From assembly GCF_013363995.1 (NCBI RefSeq), contig NZ_JABWGO010000013.1, positions 124,001 through 188,000 of the forward strand: 64,000 bases of DNA. Reading direction: 5' to 3'. Shown here one piece after another: positions 16,692 through 24,951 of this stretch (position 1 is its first letter; each line of letters starts with the position of its first letter). The translations under genes and the position numbers were made by a program. The stretch comes from Nonomuraea rhodomycinica (GTDB lineage Bacteria; Actinomycetota; Actinomycetes; Streptosporangiales; Streptosporangiaceae). The notes under the pieces were generated by a model. It was not told where the DNA came from. It did not search any database and saw only the letters and a list, made by a program, of their open reading frames with translations.

Positions 16692-16903
16692 TACGCGGAA
16701 AGGAGGTGGTCCAAACAATGGTGATTCATAGTTGGGCTAGCGAGGTGGTTGTCCGCTGACGATGCGGACGCCCCGTCTCGCGCCGTTCGGCGAATACGAG
16801 GCAACCACCGGGGCCCCCGGCGGCTGGAGGGCGGGAATCCCATCCCGACCATGGTCCATCCAGCCCGCTCACCATCGAGCGGAGCGCGCCTGGGGCCCTT
16901 TTT
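16692..16903 (+). ncRNA. Structured RNA with intrinsic terminator, family not recognised
   Basis: Two stacked domains are visible. The first is closed by GGTGGTTG (16744-16751) with CAACCACC (16802-16809). It encloses a GTCCGC/GCGGAC hairpin (16751-16756, 16764-16769) and a CTCG/CGAG stem (16777-16780, 16797-16800) capped by CGCC-GTTC-GGCG. The second is closed by GGGCCCC (16811-16817) with GGGGCCC (16892-16898). It encloses GGCTGGA/TCCAGCC (16822-16828, 16859-16865) and CCGCTC/GAGCGG (16865-16870, 16877-16882), then TTTTT. All listed stems are perfect. The pairings are read by eye; no folding was computed. Confidence 0.65.
16718..16759 (+). CDS. 13-residue leader-like peptide MVIHSWASEVVVR
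   Basis: ATG at 16718 preceded by AAAGGAGGTGG, one of the best ribosome binding sites in the window and nearly complementary to the 16S rRNA tail; stop TGA at 16757. Codons 9-13 form the 5' strand of an eight-base stem (16744-16751 with 16802-16809), so a translating ribosome would break that stem. This is the layout of an attenuating leader peptide, but no gene follows on the strand within a plausible distance. I know no named family for it. Confidence 0.6.
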   Translation: MVIHSWASEVVVR

Positions 16904-16933
16904 CATGCCCGCGTCTTTTCATGCCCGCGTCCC
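16900..16933. repeat. Direct repeat of 15 bases after the terminator
   Basis: ttttcatgcccgcgtc occurs twice in immediate succession downstream of the RNA terminator. The 70 bases further on, up to the DUF2470 gene, hold a second short duplication (gtcgtcagtgc twice) and nothing else. Confidence 0.7.
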
Positions 16934-17010
16934 GGCCCCGGCTTCGCACACCGGCGGCTCGACGCCCCGCTTCCCAGCGTCGCCGGTGCTCGGTCGTCAG
17001 TGCGCGGTCG

Positions 17011-17310
17011 TCAGTGCTCGCCGCGTGGTTCGACGCCCAGCTCGGCGCACGCCCGCCGGTAGAGCCGCACGACCGCCGTGCGCACCTGCGCCCGCTCGGT
17101 GAGCGTCTCGCCCCACGGCACCCGCACCCGCTCACCGCCGTCGACCGTGAACTCGATGGCCTCGCCGTCGACACCGCTCGTCAGCGCGCTGGTCGCCTCC
17201 GGACGGCCGCCCAGGCCGCGCACGATGAGCAGCGCGTCGTCGCCGTGGTCGTCGTTCATGTGGCGCTTGATCGCCTCGACCGCCTCGGCGGTGAACGGGC
17301 TCGCGCTCAT
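17011..17310 (-). CDS. DUF2470 domain protein
   Basis: 99 residues matching DUF2470: AVEAIKRHMNDDHGDDALLIVRGLGG, then VDGGERVRVPWGETLTERAQV. The domain also forms the C-terminal part of HugZ-type heme-degrading proteins, where it helps bind heme. Its ATG overlaps the nitrobindin stop by four bases, so the two are translated together, supporting a heme-linked job. Confidence 0.8.
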   Translation of the reverse strand: MSASPFTAEAVEAIKRHMNDDHGDDALLIVRGLGGRPEATSALTSGVDGEAIEFTVDGGERVRVPWGETLTERAQVRTAVVRLYRRACAELGVEPRGEH

Positions 17311-17804
17311 GCCACCTTCTTCAGCTCCGCCGACATGTGCGAGGTCAGCGGATGCCCCATCGCGGCCATGTCGTAGGCCCACATCAGGTTGCCCTTGACC
17401 AGCCCGTACAGGCGCCGCCCGGCGGTGTACTCCTTGGCCGTCACCGTGCGGGCCACCACGTCGGTCTGCAGCTCGATCTTGTGGAAGACGACCTCGCCGA
17501 CGTAGATCTCCACGACGCCGGTGGGGTGGGCGAGCACCACTTCGAGCTGCCGGTTCGGCTGCGGGCGCCAGTAGCCGGACTCGGTGGCGAGCGGCTTGAC
17601 ACGGTTGCCGTCCTGGTCGAGCAGCCAGGTGCGGCTCACGTACGACAGGAACGGCTTGCCGTTGTGGCCGAACTCGATCTCCTGGCCGAAGTTGAAGCTC
17701 TCGATCGTCGGGTAACCCCCCACACCGGCGCCCTCCCACCTGCCCAGCAGGAAGGCGATCGGCTCCAGATCGGGATGCACCTCAGGTTCTTCCATGTCCC
17801 CCAA
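17307..17804 (-). CDS. Nitrobindin-like heme-binding beta-barrel protein
   Basis: 165 residues of the FABP-like/nitrobindin (THAP4-like) family: GRWEGAGVGGYPTI at residues 27-40 is the GxWxGxG signature. HMSAELKKV near the C-terminus carries the histidine expected to bind ferric heme. Family members react with NO or peroxynitrite. The start may be Met 1 or Met 4. Coupled to a DUF2470 gene by an ATGA overlap. Confidence 0.88.
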   Translation of the reverse strand: MGDMEEPEVHPDLEPIAFLLGRWEGAGVGGYPTIESFNFGQEIEFGHNGKPFLSYVSRTWLLDQDGNRVKPLATESGYWRPQPNRQLEVVLAHPTGVVEIYVGEVVFHKIELQTDVVARTVTAKEYTAGRRLYGLVKGNLMWAYDMAAMGHPLTSHMSAELKKVA

Positions 17805-17848
17805 CCCTAGTGGCCGCGCGGACGATCGAGGGCGTTAGTGTGACGGGC

Positions 17849-18211
17849 ATGGCACGATCACTGGTGATCAAGGTGACCGCCGGGGCCGACGCCCCGGAGC
17901 GCTGCAACCAGGCGTTCACGGTCGCGGCCGCCGCGCTGGCGAGCGGCGTCCCGGTCTCCCTCTGGCTGACCGGCGAGTCCTCCTGGTTCGCCCTCCCGGG
18001 ACGGGCCAAGGAGTTCGCCCTGCCCCATGCCGCTCCGCTGACGGACCTGCTGGACGCGGTGCTCGCGGGCGGGCGCGTCACGGTCTGCACGCAGTGCGCG
18101 GCCCGGCGCGACATCACGGTCGACGACGTCATCGAGGGCGTGCGCATCGCGGGCGCGCCGACGTTCGTCGAGGAGGCGGTCGCCGAGGGCGCCCAGGCGC
18201 TGGTGTACTAG
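17849..18211 (+). CDS. DsrE-like small protein with CxxC
   Basis: 120 residues with DsrE/DsrF fold features: N-terminal beta strand LVIKVTAGADAPERC, then SLWLTGESSWFAL, and a late TVCTQCAARRDI segment with a CxxC pair. Such proteins bind or relay sulfur, but the catalytic cysteine of DsrE itself is not certain here. There is no ribosome site; TAGTGT (17836-17841) seven bases before the ATG fits a leaderless message. It is divergent from the nitrobindin/DUF2470 pair. Confidence 0.75.
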   Translation: MARSLVIKVTAGADAPERCNQAFTVAAAALASGVPVSLWLTGESSWFALPGRAKEFALPHAAPLTDLLDAVLAGGRVTVCTQCAARRDITVDDVIEGVRIAGAPTFVEEAVAEGAQALVY

Positions 18212-18254
18212 CCGAGCCGGCACGATCGGCCGCTCCGGCCGGCGGCCGGCGCGG

Positions 18255-18548
18255 TCAGCGGCCGGGATCGGCCTGCCCGTAGGTGAAGGAGGCCTGGCTC
18301 AGGCGCCCCTCCTCCCGCTGGGCCGCCTGGACCAGCAGCCGCAGGCCGAGACCGACGGCCTCCAGCCGCGGCCCGTTCGCCTGCCAGTACCCGCGTCCGT
18401 AGTCGTCGTCGCCGAGCGCCGTACGGGCGGCCTCCTTGGTCACCTCGTACCGCCCCGCGACGTCCTGGAACTGGTCCGCCAGATCGCCCATCGCCCCGGC
18501 CAGCCCGTTGATCTGGCTGACGCTGTAGGTGACCCCTTGCATCTCCAT
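18255..18548 (-). CDS. WXG100-like small helical protein
   Basis: 97 residues, two long helices joined near YWQANG, with the size and pattern of ESAT-6/WXG100-like type VII secretion partners. The central W-x-x-x-G is not the exact W-x-G, so the assignment is tentative. Starts at ATG 18548 behind GGGAAGGGA. It is divergent from the YbaB-like gene and probably belongs to the same locus as the giant protein at 19.0-24.4 kb. Confidence 0.6.
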   Translation of the reverse strand: MEMQGVTYSVSQINGLAGAMGDLADQFQDVAGRYEVTKEAARTALGDDDYGRGYWQANGPRLEAVGLGLRLLVQAAQREEGRLSQASFTYGQADPGR

Positions 18549-18627
18549 CCGCGGTTCCCTTCCCTGACAGCCTGAATTGATCGATAGTATGCGGGCGTCC
18601 TGACTGCTTTGTGGGATTGATGTAACG

Positions 18628-19014
18628 ATGAGTGATTCATGGGAGTTGCTCCGGCAACTCGTCCAGGACGTCAACCAGCAGGCCGAGCAAGCCAAGGAGT
18701 TGCACCGCAAGGCGCGTGACCTGACGGGCTCGTCACGGTCCCAGGACGGCATGGTCACCGTCACGGTCGGCCCCCAGGGGGAGCTGCGGTCCGTCGAGTT
18801 CGACCCTCGCGTCTACCGGGAGCTGTCACCCAGCGAGCTGGCCGCCTGCGTCGTCGAGCAGGCCGCGCTCGCCACCCGGCAGGTGTCCGACGAGCTGCGG
18901 AGCCTGGCCGGGCCGCTGATCGCCGACGACGTCCCGTTCGAGGACCTGTTCGGCGAGGGCGTGAGCTTCGAGTCGTTCCTGCCCGGGACCGACCGGCGAA
19001 AGCCCGGCACGTGA
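18628..19014 (+). CDS. YbaB/EbfC-like protein of a type VII-type locus
   Basis: 128 residues. The YbaB/EbfC pattern is visible: N-terminal helix rich in Gln/Glu/Lys, then GMVTVTVGPQGELRSVEFDPRVYRELSPSELAACVVEQAA. Stand-alone YbaB is a nucleoid protein, but copies beside WXG100-type effectors are a recurrent accessory of actinobacterial type VII loci. It ends 19 bases before the giant gene and is likely cotranscribed with it. Confidence 0.8.
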   Translation: MSDSWELLRQLVQDVNQQAEQAKELHRKARDLTGSSRSQDGMVTVTVGPQGELRSVEFDPRVYRELSPSELAACVVEQAALATRQVSDELRSLAGPLIADDVPFEDLFGEGVSFESFLPGTDRRKPGT

Positions 19015-19033
19015 CGGCCCGGGTCGACCGCTG

Positions 19034-22000
19034 ATGGGACTGGACCTCGGGCTCGTCCCCGACATCGTCAAACCGCTCGCCCTGCCCCTGACCGCCAACG
19101 CCTTCCCCGAGGCCGAACCCGGCACCATCATCCGGCAGGCCGACGCCCTGGAAGCCCTGGCCGACGAACTGGCCGCCATCCGCGCCGAGGACGCCGAACC
19201 CCTGCTGCGCCACCTGCACAGACTCGAATGGAAAGGCGCCGCCAAAGAGGAGTTCGAGAAGGTCCTCGCCGACCTCGCCGGCGAGGGACACAAGGCGTCG
19301 CGGCGGGACGGGGACGGCGAGACCCTGCTGCGACTGCTGGAGAAGGCCACCCGCGAGGAAGCCCGGCGGCTGCGCGAACACGGCGTGACCATGGAGCACA
19401 CCCAGTGGATGCAGTACGCCGCGCTCGCCCTGCTCGGACTCGTCATCGTCCGCCTCCTGGTATGGATCGCCCTCAGAGGACCCTCGGTACTCAGCCTCAT
19501 CCACCTGCGCACCGTGATGACCCGCATGTCGATCCAGGCACTCAAATGGCGCCTGATCGTCAACATCCTCGGCTTCGGCGCGGCCATGGGCACCTTCGAC
19601 CTCCTGGTCCAAGGCGCACAGGCACTGTTCGGCCACCGCGAGGACTTCGACGAACGCTCCGCCCTGATGTCACTGCTCAACGGAGCGATGACCGGAGCCA
19701 TGTTCACCGGACTGGAATTCGGGCTCTCCCGGGTGGCCACCCGCGAGGTCGTGTTCATCCTCTCGCGCGCCGAACTCGGAGTCCGCGACAAGATCGCCGC
19801 CATCGCCGAGAGCATCTACGGACGCGCCCTCATCGGCGGCGTCTCCGGCACCGTCGGCGCCATCCCCGGCCTGGCCGCCAACGATCAACTCGACCCCGCC
19901 CACCTGTTCTACTCCCTCATCGCCGGCACCGCCGGCGGCATCGGCATCCCCCACAGCGCCCGCGTCTCCTACCTGCCCACAGCCGCCGCCGACCTCCCAC
20001 CACCCCACCCGTCAACAAGCGGCCACACCCCGCCACCAGGCGAGACCGGCTCCCCCCTCGGCCCCACACCCAAACGAGTCATCGAACCCACCCAGGTGAC
20101 ACTGAGCGGCGAGCACACCCCGCCCGCCGCCCGGCCGGAGCAACCGACCGGCCCGGGCACCACGCCTCCGAGCAGGGACGCCGCGATCACGCCCTCCTCT
20201 GCGCCGCAGCCGGAAGTGATCAGAGGCGAAGTCGTCCGCAAACACGACGGCCCCTCACAAGGCCCCCTCCCACCGGCCGACACACGGCCCCTCCACGGCC
20301 CCGTCGCGGAGCTGACCGGCCATCCGCAGAGCACCGCGTCCGCCGGCCACCCCCACAACGGCACGCCCGCCGGCCACCCGGCGAGCGGCACCTCAGACGG
20401 CGGCCTCGGGGGCGGGCATCAGGCGGACGGCGCGGGGGCCCGGCCGCCGAGCGGCTCCTCCACGAGCCACCACGGCACGAGCGCTCCCTCCTGGCCCTCG
20501 GCCTCCGCGGGCCATCCGATCAACGCCGCCTCGGCCGACCACGGCGGCAACGCCGCATCCGCAGGTCACCCCCTGAGGGGCGGTGCGGGCGACCACGCTC
20601 CGCAGGGAGCCGGGAACGCTCACGCGACCCCTCCGGCGGAACCGCCCGCGGCAGGCGGCCGCGTGAATCCCGGCCCGGCGCACGCCGGCTCCCCCGGCGC
20701 ACCCGGCCACGCCAACGCCGCCGGCACGCCCGGCCACGTGGGCGGGGGCACCGGCGACTCGCCCCTCGCACATGTGCAGGCCGCACGCGACGCCCTCCCC
20801 CTCCGCACCCCGTACGTGCAGACCGCACCGACGACGCCGGTCCAGCCACTGCCCCCCACGACCGCACAGGACAGCTCAACCGGCACCGACACCCCCCAGG
20901 ACAACGAGCGCGGAGAGGCCGCCCGGCACAACCCGCACACCCAGCACCACCGGGACACCCAGCAACCCACCGACCAGGCCCGCCCGCTCACCCCCCGAGA
21001 CGGTTCGGACGCCACGCCCACTCCCCGGAACGACGCGGGCGATCCCACGAGCACGGACCCGGCGCGAGACCCCGCGCGCGCGACGCACACCCAGGACGTC
21101 GGCTCCGGGCGCACCCAGGAAGGGCAGCCCGTCGTCGCCGCCCGCCTCCCGGACGGCCAGGGCCCCGGACGCGCCACGGACGGATCCGGACGCGCCACCG
21201 ACGGCCAGGGAAACCCCGCCGTCCGTCCCGACCACCACACCCCCGCCTCCCGCCCCGGCCAGAGCCAGGACGGGACTCCCGTCCCCATCGGCACCCCCCA
21301 CGAGCCGCCCGCCGTCCCCAGGGACACCGCCCCGAGGAATCCCACCCCGAGGGACACCGCCCCGAGCAACCCCATCCCCAGGGACACCGCCCCGAGCAAC
21401 CCCGTCCCCAGGGACACCGCCCCCGCGGCCACCCGCGAGACCCCGCCCGCCCGCACCGGCGACCACCCCGCCGGCCCGCCGGCCCGCCCAGGCGACCACC
21501 GCACCACCCCACCGGCCCACACGCCCGACCGGCACCCCGCGCCCCCGCCCCACCCCGGCGACGCCGGCGACCCGGCCTCCACGAACAGCGGACAGCCAGG
21601 CGCCCCCCGCGAGGCCGCGCCCACCGGCGTTCACCACGGTGACGACGCGGGCCCGGGCGCGGTCGTCCACCACGCGGACGACCCGGGCCGCGGCGCGGGC
21701 CGCATCGACCAGCTCATCAACCACGACGGCACCCCCGCGCCGCCCCTCGATCCCGCCGTGGTGGACGTGGGTCACCGCCTCGGGAAGAGGCTGGAGATCC
21801 CGGTGCCGGACGACGCGTACGCGCACACCCTGGGGTCGCTGGCCCGCATCTCGGTCTCCGCCCTACCGGACGCCACAGACCGAGACATGATCCTCGGACT
21901 TCACCGGGTGTCGCGGTCCGTCGGCCTCCCGGCCGCCTACGACGGCCTGGTGCGGGTCTATGACGACGCGCAACGGCAGGGCTACGATCCCGCCGGTGCG

Positions 22001-24409
22001 ACGGACAGGCAGGACCTGACCGACCGGCTGGAGCAGTACCGGCAGGCGGAGCCGCTGCTCTTCTCCGGCCTTTGGCTGGCGAACCGCGAGATTCCCAACC
22101 CCTCCTTCCCGCTCGCGCGGGCGCTCGGCCGGATGGACCAGGTGATCGGCAGTGGCAACGGCACCACGCGTGAGGCCAGGATCAACCAGCTACGCCGCCT
22201 CACGCTGGACCTGGACCTCGGTTTCTACTCGTTCGACCACGTGGGACGTCTGTTCCAGGACGCCGAGGCGCGGGGTGTCGACGTCCAGGTCGCCACGGAG
22301 CGGCAGGACCTGGTGCGCGCGCTGAGGCAGGCCCGGGAGAACGACAGCGAACTGTGGGACGGGCTGCGGATCGCGGAGGAGCACGCCGTGGACGGGGTCG
22401 ACGACACGGCGGCGAGGGCGCTGAGCCGTACCGACCGGGCCCTCCACTCGGTGGCGCCGGACGCGCGGCTGAGCCACCTGGCGGCCGAGACGGGGTTCTC
22501 GCACGCGTTCCGGACGTTCACCGAGATGCTCGCCGAGGCCGACGCGCACGGCGCGCTCCCGGAGCGGCCGGCGACGCGCGCGGAGCTCGTGGACAGCCTC
22601 ACGCGCCACCGCGAGCGGGACGCGAGCGGCTGGGACGCGCGTGTCATGGAGGAGCGGTTCCCCGACGCGCGCCTGGACCCGGCGAAGGCCACGCTCCTGG
22701 GCCGGATGGACCGCGTCATCGCCGCCGACGGCTCGCCGCGATCCGCGCTGGACCCCCTGCTCGGGCTGTCGCGCGAGCTGGGCCTCGGCGATCCGATCCG
22801 CCGGCTCGCCCACGTGGCGGACCGCGCCCAGCGACTCGGCCACGACCCGGCGGGAGCCCCCGACCGGGCGGCGCTGGTGGACGCGCTGCGCGGATACCTG
22901 GCCACCGCCCCCGACACCTGGGCGAAGGTGCGGGTGTCCGACCGGTACGACATCAAGCTCGACGATCCCGCCACGCGTGCGCTGGCGCGCATGGACCGGA
23001 TCGTCGGTTCGCCGGGCAGGTCCCCGGCGTGGGTCCTCGACCCGCTCCGCAAGCTGGCGGGCGACCTCAACCTGGATCACTCCGTCGAACGGCTCGCCCA
23101 CGTGTTCAGAGGCGCCGAGGAGCGGGGGCTGGACCCGGGTGGCGCCGTCGACCGGGCCGACCTCGTCCACCGGCTGACCTCCTACCACCGGGCGCCGGCC
23201 GAGGAGCCGTACCACTTCACGCGGACGCTCGTGCGCCAGGCCGAGGAAGCACTCACGGACCAGCTCCGCCAGAGCACCGCCCGTGACGCCGTCTTCGCCC
23301 GCGCGGCGATGGTCAGGGCCGGCGACTTCGCCTCCGACCTGGAAGCGGAGCGCGTCCGGGCGCTGGAGGCCCGCGCCACCGCCTGGGAGAACTGGCCGCG
23401 CGAGCCGGAGGTCTCCTACCGGGACAACCCGGAGGCGTTCGAGCGCGACCTGGCGGAGGCGTTCGCCCGGGCGGAGCGCGGCGAACCCGTCGTGCCCTAC
23501 ATGATCGAGGACGCCACCGGGGGGATGGCCGCGCCCGGGACCGGGATCAAGTTCGCGAGGGAGTTCGAGTACGACTTCCCGGAGTCGCTCCAGCGGCACA
23601 AGAAAGCGATCAACCTGGCCATCGCCCGCGACCTCTACGACGCGGGACTGACCCACGACCCGTGGGTACACCCGTACCACACCTCCCACGACACCGGCTA
23701 CGACGCCTGGCGGCTGGAGGAGGACGGAACGGTCGGCGGCGAGCTCGTTCCGCCGCCCCTGTACGACACGCGATCCACGTGGGAGAACATCCAGCTGGTC
23801 AGCGAGATCATCAAGTCGCACGGCGGCGAGGCGACGCCGAACACCGGAGGCCACATCCACCTGGACACCGCCGTGTTCGACCATCTCCCGTACCTCTACC
23901 ATCGCATGCTGAGGCTGGTGAACGCCGACTACCTCGACACGATCCTGCGGCTGATGACGAACCCGGAGCATTCCGGCCATCGAGAGCTTCTCTACTGCCA
24001 GCCCAACACGGTCCGCTCCCTCGGGTACGCCTCACTCGACGCGGTGCTCAAGGACCACTCGGAGCACGTCTACGCGCTCAACCTGAAAGCGGTCAAGGGC
24101 GGCCCGACCGACCATCCGGAGTTCCGCCTCCCCGACGGCTCGTTCGAACCCGGTGTCATCCAGGCACAGATCAAACTGGCGCTGGCCAAGGTCTGGCTGA
24201 CCCTGCGGCTCGGCGACGACCAGTTCCCGCTCAACCACGGCGACAAGGACCTGATCGGCACCCACATGGAGCAGCGCATGCAACGGGACTACTCGTCCTA
24301 TCTGGAGCTGGCCGACCTCCTGTTCCACCGGGCGGCCGACAAGGCTCAGCTCACCGCCCTGTTCGCGATCACCCGGTGGAACGAGCGGAAGGAGGCGTGG
24401 TGGGTGTGA
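19034..24409 (+). CDS. Giant type VII-type protein with C-terminal amidoligase-like domain
   Basis: 1791 residues. Residues 1-120 are a WXG100-like helical domain with LEWKGAA at 64-70. Hydrophobic segments follow at about 127-147, 173-195, 215-240, 262-282 and 290-306. Residues ~310-905 are a Pro/Thr/Gly/His-rich linker with internal repeats. Residues ~906-1386 hold five diverged units of about 95 residues built on ARALxRMDRVI and DPAGAxDRxDLVxxL. The C-terminus shows EFEYDFP (~1510), WRLEEDGTVGGELVPPPL (~1560-1577) and GGHIHLD (1605-1611), the motif order of the Amidoligase_2 (GS-like COOH-NH2 ligase) family. The layout resembles polymorphic toxins with a secretion head and enzymatic tip. 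Substrate and secretion are inferred. Confidence 0.75.
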   Translation: MGLDLGLVPDIVKPLALPLTANAFPEAEPGTIIRQADALEALADELAAIRAEDAEPLLRHLHRLEWKGAAKEEFEKVLADLAGEGHKASRRDGDGETLLRLLEKATREEARRLREHGVTMEHTQWMQYAALALLGLVIVRLLVWIALRGPSVLSLIHLRTVMTRMSIQALKWRLIVNILGFGAAMGTFDLLVQGAQALFGHREDFDERSALMSLLNGAMTGAMFTGLEFGLSRVATREVVFILSRAELGVRDKIAAIAESIYGRALIGGVSGTVGAIPGLAANDQLDPAHLFYSLIAGTAGGIGIPHSARVSYLPTAAADLPPPHPSTSGHTPPPGETGSPLGPTPKRVIEPTQVTLSGEHTPPAARPEQPTGPGTTPPSRDAAITPSSAPQPEVIRGEVVRKHDGPSQGPLPPADTRPLHGPVAELTGHPQSTASAGHPHNGTPAGHPASGTSDGGLGGGHQADGAGARPPSGSSTSHHGTSAPSWPSASAGHPINAASADHGGNAASAGHPLRGGAGDHAPQGAGNAHATPPAEPPAAGGRVNPGPAHAGSPGAPGHANAAGTPGHVGGGTGDSPLAHVQAARDALPLRTPYVQTAPTTPVQPLPPTTAQDSSTGTDTPQDNERGEAARHNPHTQHHRDTQQPTDQARPLTPRDGSDATPTPRNDAGDPTSTDPARDPARATHTQDVGSGRTQEGQPVVAARLPDGQGPGRATDGSGRATDGQGNPAVRPDHHTPASRPGQSQDGTPVPIGTPHEPPAVPRDTAPRNPTPRDTAPSNPIPRDTAPSNPVPRDTAPAATRETPPARTGDHPAGPPARPGDHRTTPPAHTPDRHPAPPPHPGDAGDPASTNSGQPGAPREAAPTGVHHGDDAGPGAVVHHADDPGRGAGRIDQLINHDGTPAPPLDPAVVDVGHRLGKRLEIPVPDDAYAHTLGSLARISVSALPDATDRDMILGLHRVSRSVGLPAAYDGLVRVYDDAQRQGYDPAGATDRQDLTDRLEQYRQAEPLLFSGLWLANREIPNPSFPLARALGRMDQVIGSGNGTTREARINQLRRLTLDLDLGFYSFDHVGRLFQDAEARGVDVQVATERQDLVRALRQARENDSELWDGLRIAEEHAVDGVDDTAARALSRTDRALHSVAPDARLSHLAAETGFSHAFRTFTEMLAEADAHGALPERPATRAELVDSLTRHRERDASGWDARVMEERFPDARLDPAKATLLGRMDRVIAADGSPRSALDPLLGLSRELGLGDPIRRLAHVADRAQRLGHDPAGAPDRAALVDALRGYLATAPDTWAKVRVSDRYDIKLDDPATRALARMDRIVGSPGRSPAWVLDPLRKLAGDLNLDHSVERLAHVFRGAEERGLDPGGAVDRADLVHRLTSYHRAPAEEPYHFTRTLVRQAEEALTDQLRQSTARDAVFARAAMVRAGDFASDLEAERVRALEARATAWENWPREPEVSYRDNPEAFERDLAEAFARAERGEPVVPYMIEDATGGMAAPGTGIKFAREFEYDFPESLQRHKKAINLAIARDLYDAGLTHDPWVHPYHTSHDTGYDAWRLEEDGTVGGELVPPPLYDTRSTWENIQLVSEIIKSHGGEATPNTGGHIHLDTAVFDHLPYLYHRMLRLVNADYLDTILRLMTNPEHSGHRELLYCQPNTVRSLGYASLDAVLKDHSEHVYALNLKAVKGGPTDHPEFRLPDGSFEPGVIQAQIKLALAKVWLTLRLGDDQFPLNHGDKDLIGTHMEQRMQRDYSSYLELADLLFHRAADKAQLTALFAITRWNERKEAWWV
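21316..21426. repeat. 30-base tandem repeats encoding PRDTAPSNP units
   Basis: Units of ccccagggacaccgccccga type recur four times in frame within the disordered linker of the giant protein, encoding PRDTAPRNPT, PRDTAPSNPI and PRDTAPSNPV. Shorter AGHP repeats lie upstream at 20330-20590. Copy number variation would change linker length without a frameshift. Confidence 0.75.
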
Positions 24410-24936
24410 GCGAGTTCGCCGCGGTCGTCATCCGCAACACCTCGGCGGCCGGTCGGCCGCCCGTCGCACCGGTCAAGGACGACGGCTCACCGTACCGGTA
24501 CGAGATGATCTTCGCGGGCGGGAGCCTGCGGGCGTACGCGGACGAGCCGGGCGAGCTGGTCGCGGCGCTGCGCCCCGGCTACGACACGTTGGAGAGCCCC
24601 GAACAGCGGCACGAGGCACGCGTGCGGGCCGCGCTGGACACGCAGGTGCGCATCCAGGCGGAACTTGCGGTGGCCGGGCCGCTGGAGGAGTGCACGGCCG
24701 AGCAGCGAGCCGTGCTGCTCGGCGGCCGGCACGTGCCGCCGGCGCCCGAGGAGTGGACCGGACCCGTGCCCCTGGTGCTCGTCACGTCGTTCTACGAACC
24801 CGCGGGGTCGCTGCCCCGGCCACGCGGCCCCGAGGAGCTCCAGGTGTGGCTCGACCCGACGGACGACTGGAGCCTGGTGCGGAGCCTGCACGCCGCCGGC
24901 GCGATCCACGTCGCCGTGAGCCAGGACCGCCTCTGA
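24406..24936 (+). CDS. Unknown protein coupled to the amidoligase-like giant
   Basis: 176 residues, not recognised. Its GTG at 24406 overlaps the stop of the giant gene by four bases (GTGA), and GGAAGGAGG lies ten bases upstream; in-frame GTGs at 24397 and 24400 are alternatives. N-terminal segment DGSPYRYEMIFAGGSLRAYAD, then a helical middle and a C-terminal WLDPTDDWSLVRSL. No signal peptide or membrane span, so it is cytosolic. By position it may be an immunity protein, a chaperone or a catalytic partner of the amidoligase-like domain. Confidence 0.75.
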   Translation: MSEFAAVVIRNTSAAGRPPVAPVKDDGSPYRYEMIFAGGSLRAYADEPGELVAALRPGYDTLESPEQRHEARVRAALDTQVRIQAELAVAGPLEECTAEQRAVLLGGRHVPPAPEEWTGPVPLVLVTSFYEPAGSLPRPRGPEELQVWLDPTDDWSLVRSLHAAGAIHVAVSQDRL

Positions 24937-24951
24937 CGGCCCTGCGTGCGG

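Noticed and set aside
16762..17376. Second ORF on the plus strand after the leader peptide
   Set aside because: It runs through the RNA hairpins, the terminator and the antisense of the DUF2470 gene; composition is not protein-like.
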